Below, piece after piece: positions 32,374 through 36,603 of a stretch of DNA of 36,603 nt. Where the stretch lies: NCBI GenBank assembly GCA_051867655.1, contig JBJDYV010000075.1:1-36603 (forward strand), written 5' to 3'. The notes beneath the pieces are model-generated. The model was not told where the DNA came from. It made no database searches and saw only the letters and a program-made list of their open reading frames with translations. Position 1 is the stretch's first letter. Each line of letters begins with the position of its first letter. The position numbers and the translations under genes were made by a program. The stretch is from JAJPXI01 sp051867655. GTDB lineage: Bacteria > Bacillota > Clostridia > Oscillospirales > Oscillospiraceae.

Positions 32374-33147
32374 TTACTCCTGGTTCGCCGCGTTGATGAT
32401 CTCCATAAAGTCCGCGGGTTTCAGAGAAGCTCCGCCGATCAAACCGCCGTCCACGTCGTCCTGAGCCAGCAGCTCAGCGGCGTTCTTGGCGTTCATGGAG
32501 CCACCGTACTGGATGGTGACGGCACGGGCCAGACGGGCGCCGTGCATCTTGCGGATGACAGTGCGGATGGTCTCGCACACCTCGCCGGCTTGCTCCGCCG
32601 TGGCGGTTTTGCCGGTGCCGATGGCCCACAGGGGCTCGTAGGCGATGACCACGTGGCGGATCTTGTCGGCGCTGACGCCGGCCAGAGCGGCCTTGACCTG
32701 ATAGGAGATCAGATCCATGGTCACACCGAGCTGGCGCTGCTCCAGGCTCTCGCCCACGCAGACGATGGGGCGCAGACCGGCGTCCAGGGCGGCGTGGACC
32801 TTCTTGTTGACGGTCACGTCGGTCTCATTATAATACTGGCGGCGCTCGGAGTGGCCGATGATGACGTACTTGACGCCCAGCTCCTTGAGCATTTCGGCGG
32901 ATACCTCGCCGGTGTAGGCGCCGTGCTCTTCATAGTGCATATTCTGGGCGCCGATCGCTACCCGGGTGTCCTTGAACAGGCGCACGGCGGCGGGAATGTT
33001 GACATAGGGAACGCAGAGTACGACCTCACACCACTTGGGCTTGCCCAGCAGGGGCTTGAATTCCTCAGCGAAGGCGCGGGTCTCGGTGAGAGTTTTGTTC
33101 ATTTTCCAGTTTCCGGCGATGATTGTCTTGCGGTAACGATGGTTCAT
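32374..33147 (-). CDS. tpiA: Triosephosphate isomerase
   Basis: 257 aa, the usual length. It interconverts dihydroxyacetone phosphate and glyceraldehyde-3-phosphate. Landmarks are TIIAGNWKMNKTL (catalytic Lys15), VIIGHSERRQYYNETD with the catalytic His, VVIAYEPLWAIGTGKTAT with the catalytic Glu, and the phosphate-binding IQYGGSMNAKNAAELLAQDD plus GGLIGGASL. ATG at 33147 follows AAAGGATTGGTTTTC; a TTG nine bases upstream would be too close to that site. The last 29 codons are present a second time 120 bp downstream at 32167-32253. The gap to pgk contains element B. Confidence 0.97.
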   Translation of the reverse strand: MNHRYRKTIIAGNWKMNKTLTETRAFAEEFKPLLGKPKWCEVVLCVPYVNIPAAVRLFKDTRVAIGAQNMHYEEHGAYTGEVSAEMLKELGVKYVIIGHSERRQYYNETDVTVNKKVHAALDAGLRPIVCVGESLEQRQLGVTMDLISYQVKAALAGVSADKIRHVVIAYEPLWAIGTGKTATAEQAGEVCETIRTVIRKMHGARLARAVTIQYGGSMNAKNAAELLAQDDVDGGLIGGASLKPADFMEIINAANQE

Positions 33148-33194
33148 GAAAACCAATCCTTTCTTCTATCTAAAAACGCTTAATGGATTACTTT

Positions 33195-33227
33195 TTACTT
33201 GCCTAGCAGGCAGGCCACACCCGGCAT
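33195..33227 (-). pseudogene. Orphan duplicate of the pgk 3' coding end (11 codons with stop)
   Basis: 33 bp reading MPGVACLLGK and stop, against LPGVACLLDK and stop at the live pgk end (33366-33398). Nine bases differ, but only two residues do; PGVACLL and the final Lys are kept through synonymous changes. Here the tail is in frame with a possible 28-aa reading frame that begins at an ATG inside element B (33281) behind GGAGAGGAG. Confidence 0.75.
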
Positions 33228-33234
33228 CGTCGAC

Positions 33235-33342
33235 GCAAGCTCCATATCCTGTGCTTCCGCCGGGGGCGAAAGCACACTCATTTCGCTGCGTCTCCTCTCC
33301 CCACCAAACCCGCTGCGCTGGGCTTTGGCGGGGGCCCCGATT
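33235..33342. repeat. Repeat element B core (between pgk and the orphan pgk tail)
   Basis: A core of about 108 bp, the second copy of the element at 32254-32354. It keeps both hairpins although the bases differ: GTGCTTCCGCC with GGCGAAAGCAC (33251-33275), and CCCCACCAAACCC with GGGCTTTGGCGGGG (33299-33334). Changed bases with kept pairing suggest selection on structure. Like copy A it starts GCAAGCTCCATATC next to an orphan gene tail. Confidence 0.8.
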
Positions 33343-33355
33343 GGAGCTACCCGGC
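33343..33355. repeat. Inverted-repeat arm matching the start of the live pgk tail
   Basis: GGAGCTACCCGGC is the reverse complement of GCCGGGCAGCTCC at 33390-33402 in pgk, with one mismatch in 13. It has the same position relative to the element and the live tail as the arm found behind tpiA. Confidence 0.72.
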
Positions 33356-33365
33356 ACGGAGAAGG

Positions 33366-34559
33366 TTACTTATCCAGCAAACAGGCGACGCCGGGCAGCT
33401 CCAGGCCCTCCAAAAATTCCAGGCTGGCCCCGCCGCCCGTGGAGATGTGGGTCATTTTGTCGGCGTAGCCCAGCTGCTCCACCGCCGCCGCAGAGTCGCC
33501 GCCGCCGACGATGGTGATCGCGCCGCAGTCCGCCATGGCCTTGGCAACCGCCTCGGTGCCCTTGGCGAAGGCGGGGAACTCAAACACGCCCATGGGGCCG
33601 TTCCAGATTACGGTGCCCGCACCGCGCAGCGCCGCGGCATAGGCCTCCACGGTCCGGGGACCGATGTCCAGGCCCATCAGGTCGCCGGGGATGCTGGTGG
33701 CGTCCACAATGATGGGGGTGGCGTCGGCGGAAAAGCTCTGAGCGGCCACATGGTCGGTGGGAAGCAGGAAGTTCACGCCCTTTTCGGAGGCCTTTTTCAG
33801 CATGTCCGCGGCGTACTCCAGCTTGTCCTCCTCACACAGGGAGGCGCCGATGCCATGGCCCTGGGCCTTCAGGAAGGTGTACGCCATGCCGCCGCCGATG
33901 ATAATGGTGTCGGCCAGCTCCAGCAGGTGGTTGATCACGCCGATCTTGTCGGACACCTTGGAGCCGCCCAGCACGGCCACAAAGGGGCGCTTGGGATCGT
34001 TCAGGGCGCCGCCCATGATCTCCAGCTCCTTCTGGATCAGGAAGCCGGACACGGCGGGCAGATAGGCGGCCACGCCGGCAGTGGAGGCGTGGGCGCGGTG
34101 GACGGTGCCGAAGGCGTCGGAGACGTAGATCTCGGCCATGCTGGCCAGGGCCTTGGCGAATTCGGGATCATTTTTCTCCTCGCCGATGTCGAAACGCAGA
34201 TTTTCCAGCAGCAGGATCTGGCCGCTTTCCAGCGCGGCGGCCTTGGCCCGGGCGTCGGGTCCGATGGTGTCGGCGGCGAAGATCACCTCCTGGCCCAGCA
34301 GCTCACGCAGCCGCACGGCCACGGGAGCCAGTGTCAGCTCGGGCTTGACCGTGCCCTTGGGCTTGCCCAGGTGGGAGCAGGCGATGACGGCAGCGCCGTG
34401 CTCCAGCAGATAGCGGATGGTGGGCAGCGCGGCCACGATGCGCTTATCGTCGGTGATGGCGCGGGTGGTCTTGTCCTGCGGCACGTTAAAGTCGCAGCGC
34501 AGCAAGACCTTCTTACCGGAAACGTCTATGTCTTGTACGGTCTTCTTCTGATAATTCAT
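33366..34559 (-). CDS. pgk: Phosphoglycerate kinase
   Basis: 397 aa, the usual length. It transfers phosphate from 1,3-bisphosphoglycerate to ADP. Landmarks are KKVLLRCDFNVPQD near the N-terminus, SHLGKPKG, LLENLRFDIGEEKND, DAFGTVHRAHAST, FVAVLGGSKVSDKIGVI, and the nucleotide-binding TIVGGGDSAAAVEQLG with ISTGGGASLEFLEG. Its ATG overlaps the trmL stop by 4 bp (ATGA). The C-terminal codons are repeated downstream as an orphan tail at 33195-33227, with element B between. Confidence 0.98.
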   Translation of the reverse strand: MNYQKKTVQDIDVSGKKVLLRCDFNVPQDKTTRAITDDKRIVAALPTIRYLLEHGAAVIACSHLGKPKGTVKPELTLAPVAVRLRELLGQEVIFAADTIGPDARAKAAALESGQILLLENLRFDIGEEKNDPEFAKALASMAEIYVSDAFGTVHRAHASTAGVAAYLPAVSGFLIQKELEIMGGALNDPKRPFVAVLGGSKVSDKIGVINHLLELADTIIIGGGMAYTFLKAQGHGIGASLCEEDKLEYAADMLKKASEKGVNFLLPTDHVAAQSFSADATPIIVDATSIPGDLMGLDIGPRTVEAYAAALRGAGTVIWNGPMGVFEFPAFAKGTEAVAKAMADCGAITIVGGGDSAAAVEQLGYADKMTHISTGGGASLEFLEGLELPGVACLLDK

Positions 34560-35047
34560 ACCGAAACCCCTTTCATTTCTCCTTCTCCGCTCAGACCGGG
34601 AAAGCCGGTCTGGCGCAGTGCTTCATAGGTAAGAACAGCGACGGAATTAGCCAGATTGAGACTGCGGGCATCCTCCCGCATGGGGATGCGGATACACCGG
34701 TCGGCGTGCTCCATGCGGAACCATTCGGGCAGGCCGGCGGTTTCCTTGCCGAAGAACAAATAACAGTCGGGGCGGAACCGGGCCTGGTCATAGCTGCGGG
34801 GGGCCTTGGTCGTGGCCAGCCACAGGTCCGGCTGCGGGTGCTGGGCAAAAAAATCGTCCAGGCTGTCATACACGTGCAGATCGACCATGGGCCAGTAGTC
34901 CAGCCCCGCGCGCTTGACAGCCTTGTCGGAGATGTCGAAGCCCAGGGGGCGGATCAGATGCAGCCGGCTTCGGGTGGCGGCGCAGGTGCGGGCGATGTTG
35001 CCGGTATTCATGGGGATCTCCGGCTCCACAAGAACGATGTTGACCAT
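34556..35047 (-). CDS. trmL: tRNA (cytidine/uridine-34-2'-O)-methyltransferase, SPOUT family
   Basis: 163 aa. It methylates the ribose of the wobble base in certain leucine tRNAs using S-adenosylmethionine. SPOUT-family landmarks are MVNIVLVEPEIPMNTGNIAR at the N-terminus, LIRPLGFDISDKAVKRAGLD, and the knot region YLFFGKETAGLPEW and IPMREDARSLNLANSVAV. ATG at 35047 is supported by AGAAGGAGCATTTCGCC; an in-frame ATG at 35080 has no site. It heads the glycolytic operon and overlaps pgk by 4 bp, in the place where gap stands in many Firmicutes. Confidence 0.94.
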   Translation of the reverse strand: MVNIVLVEPEIPMNTGNIARTCAATRSRLHLIRPLGFDISDKAVKRAGLDYWPMVDLHVYDSLDDFFAQHPQPDLWLATTKAPRSYDQARFRPDCYLFFGKETAGLPEWFRMEHADRCIRIPMREDARSLNLANSVAVLTYEALRQTGFPGLSGEGEMKGVSV

Positions 35048-35078
35048 GGCGAAATGCTCCTTCTCACGAACGAAGTAC

Positions 35079-35107
35079 ATTGTAATCTAAAATCATGCAG
35101 ATTTCAA
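35079..35107 (-). promoter_or_regulatory. Promoter of the trmL-pgk-tpiA-gpmI-eno operon
   Basis: On the - strand TTGAAA (35102-35107) and TACAAT (35079-35084) are 17 bp apart. The trmL ATG lies 31 bp downstream of the -10. Confidence 0.7.
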
Positions 35108-35133
35108 GGCAAAAACGGCGAATAAAGTGTAAA

Positions 35134-35162
35134 TGGACAAATGAAAATACATATGCTAAAAT
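35134..35162 (+). promoter_or_regulatory. Promoter of proB-proA
   Basis: TGGACA (35134-35139) and TAAAAT (35157-35162) are 17 bp apart, with an extended -10 (TGC). It is divergent from the trmL promoter. Confidence 0.65.
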
Positions 35163-35221
35163 ATACCTGATTTATAAGATGTATAGAGCTTGCTGTACGC
35201 AGTCTCCGGGAGGAATGAGAA

Positions 35222-36025
35222 GTGGAACAACAGACACATCAGCGCATCGTGGTCAAGGTGGGTACATCCACCCTGACCCGCGACAGCGGCGCGCTGAACC
35301 TGCATAATATGGACCACCTGGCCCGTACGCTGTCCGACCTGCGGGGCATGGGGCATGAGATCATCCTGGTCTCCTCGGGCGCCATCGGCGTGGGCACCGG
35401 CAAGCTGGGCCTGCACGAGCGCCCCAAAGAACTGCGCATGAAGCAGGCGGTGGCCGCCGTGGGCCAGTGCGAGCTGATGCACCTGTACGACAAATTCTTC
35501 GGGGAGTACGGCTACACCGTGGCCCAGATCCTCCTGACCGATGAGGATGTGGAGGATTCCGTGCGCAGCGGACATCTGGCCAACACTTTCTCGTCCCTGT
35601 TGGAGCTGGGCTGCATCCCCGTGGTCAACGAAAACGACTCGGTCTCCTCCGCGGAGATCGAGACCGGCAAGTGCAAGGTCCTGGGCGACAACGACACCCT
35701 GTCCGCCATCGTGGCCCGTCTGTGCCAGGCTGATCTGCTGGTGTTGCTGTCGGACATCGACGGACTGTACGACGCCGACCCCCGCAAGGATTCCAACGCC
35801 AAGCTGATCGAGCGGGTGGAGGAGATCACCCCGGAGCTGAAGGCCATGGCCGGCGGCGCAGGGACCTGGCGGGGCACCGGAGGCATGGCTACCAAGTTGA
35901 TGGCCGCCCAGACCGCCATGCAGGCGGGCATTGACATGGTCATCACCAACGGCGCCAATATGGAGGCGCTTTATGATATTGTAGAAGGGAAAATGGTAGG
36001 CACACGCTTCTGTGCGAAGCGGTAA
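35222..36025 (+). CDS. proB: Glutamate 5-kinase, short form without PUA domain
   Basis: 267 aa. It phosphorylates glutamate in the first step of proline synthesis. The amino-acid-kinase fold is complete: RIVVKVGTSTLTRDSGALN, VSSGAIGVGTGKLGL, KQAVAAVGQCELMHLYD, VNENDSVSSAEIE, LLSDIDGLYDADPRKD and GTGGMATKLMAAQTAMQAGI. The C-terminal PUA domain of the E. coli enzyme (367 aa) is absent, as in several other bacteria. GTG at 35222 follows GGGAGGAATGAGAA. proA starts 13 bp after the stop. Confidence 0.96.
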   Translation: MEQQTHQRIVVKVGTSTLTRDSGALNLHNMDHLARTLSDLRGMGHEIILVSSGAIGVGTGKLGLHERPKELRMKQAVAAVGQCELMHLYDKFFGEYGYTVAQILLTDEDVEDSVRSGHLANTFSSLLELGCIPVVNENDSVSSAEIETGKCKVLGDNDTLSAIVARLCQADLLVLLSDIDGLYDADPRKDSNAKLIERVEEITPELKAMAGGAGTWRGTGGMATKLMAAQTAMQAGIDMVITNGANMEALYDIVEGKMVGTRFCAKR

Positions 36026-36038
36026 GGAGGGAATACCT

Positions 36039-36603
36039 GTGAGCGAAAAGAAGGAAATGACCGTTCTGGAGACCCAGGGGCTGGCCGCCAAAAACGCCTC
36101 CCGCATCCTGTCCGTGGCGGGGACCGACCGGAAAAACAAGGCCCTGGAGGCCATCTGCAAGGCTTTGTTGGAACGGCAGGAGGAACTGCTGGCCGCCAAC
36201 GGGGCCGACCTGGCCGCCGCCCGGGAGGGGGGCATGATCCCGTCTCTGATCGACCGCCTTTCTCTGGACGCCAAACGCATCGAGGGCATCGTGGAAGGGG
36301 TGCGCCAGGTGGCTGCTTTGCCCGATCCCATCGGCCAAGTGACCAAAATGGAGCGCCGCCCCAACGGCCTGATCATCGGCCGCCGTCGGGTGCCCCTGGG
36401 CGTGGTGGGCATCATTTACGAGGCCCGGCCCAATGTGACCGTGGACGCCGCCGCCCTGTGCCTGAAATCGGGCAATGCCGTGATCCTGCGGGGCGGCAAG
36501 GAGGCCATCCACAGCAACAAGGCCGCCGTGCATATCATGCGGGACGCTCTGGAGTCGGTGGGCCTGCCCCGGGACTGCGTGACCCTGGTGGAGGACACCA
36601 GCC
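36039..36603 (+). CDS. proA: Gamma-glutamyl phosphate reductase, N-terminal part (cut by window end)
   Basis: 188 codons are visible; the frame stays open to the last base. It reduces gamma-glutamyl phosphate to glutamate semialdehyde, the second step of proline synthesis. The start is GTG at 36039 behind TAAGGAGGGAATACCT, reading VSEKKEMTVLETQGLAAKNA. Family landmarks are RPNGLIIGRRRVPLGVVGII, YEARPNVTVDAAALCLKSGN and AVILRGGKEAIHSN. The catalytic cysteine lies beyond the window. Confidence 0.96.
   Translation, partial: MSEKKEMTVLETQGLAAKNASRILSVAGTDRKNKALEAICKALLERQEELLAANGADLAAAREGGMIPSLIDRLSLDAKRIEGIVEGVRQVAALPDPIGQVTKMERRPNGLIIGRRRVPLGVVGIIYEARPNVTVDAAALCLKSGNAVILRGGKEAIHSNKAAVHIMRDALESVGLPRDCVTLVEDTS

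Noticed and set aside
33166..33357. 63-codon frame on - across element B
   Set aside because: It passes through the repeat core in a frame that does not match either gene tail and has no binding site. Similar readings of dispersed repeats are often annotated as spurious proteins.

Overview
The window looks like chromosomal DNA from a GC-rich (roughly 60%) member of the Oscillospiraceae (gut Clostridia of the Flavonifractor/Oscillibacter/Intestinimonas kind). The evidence is AGGAGG-type ribosome binding sites, GTG/TTG starts, an SLH-domain surface protein with B-repeats, DUF1540 and DUF1576 proteins, a QueT transporter, and glycolytic genes in Firmicute order. This placement is an inference from gene families and composition. 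I see no phage, transposase, CRISPR array, tRNA or rRNA.

Layout. 1-566: end of a D,D-carboxypeptidase gene. 709-1887 (-): malic enzyme, divergent from an operon (2003-4329, +) for a secreted stalk/deacetylase-like protein, a sugar nucleotidyltransferase and a DtxR-type metal regulator. 4380-4895 (-): queT, with a leader of about 230 nt whose last stem hides the ribosome binding site. 5541-8897 (+): a 1118-aa SLH surface protein. 9115-10210 (+): rpsF-ssb-rpsR, with an S6:S18-like leader. 10282-11924 (-): DUF1540 protein, membrane protein and gamma-carbonic anhydrase. 12244-16054 (-): a three-gene polymer O-acylation cassette. 16117-18991 (-): serine dehydratase subunits and a ClC transporter. 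19153-21940 (+): CNNM/CorC-type protein and pyruvate kinase. 22003-25831 (-): ApbE lipoprotein, an AT-rich orphan membrane-anchored protein and an EF-G paralogue with altered GTPase motifs. 26009-29140 (-): truB-ribF-DUF1576. 29281-35047 (-): trmL-pgk-tpiA-gpmI-eno. 35222-36603 (+): proB-proA, with proA cut by the window end.

How the genes work together. pgk, tpiA, gpmI, eno and the separate pyk cover lower glycolysis from triose phosphates to pyruvate; gap is not in the window. Malic enzyme and serine dehydratase add two more routes to pyruvate. The acylation cassette, SLH protein, stalk protein and carboxypeptidase all concern the cell envelope. RibF makes the FAD that ApbE uses.

Most unusual observation. 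Behind both pgk and tpiA sits the same structured element of about 100 bp. Each copy has on one side an orphan copy of the 3' coding end of the gene it follows, stop codon included, and on the other side a short inverted copy of the sequence at the start of the live gene tail. Differences between live and orphan tails are almost all synonymous, so both tails were under coding selection while they diverged. I know of no described element with this architecture and regard it as the best candidate for something new here.
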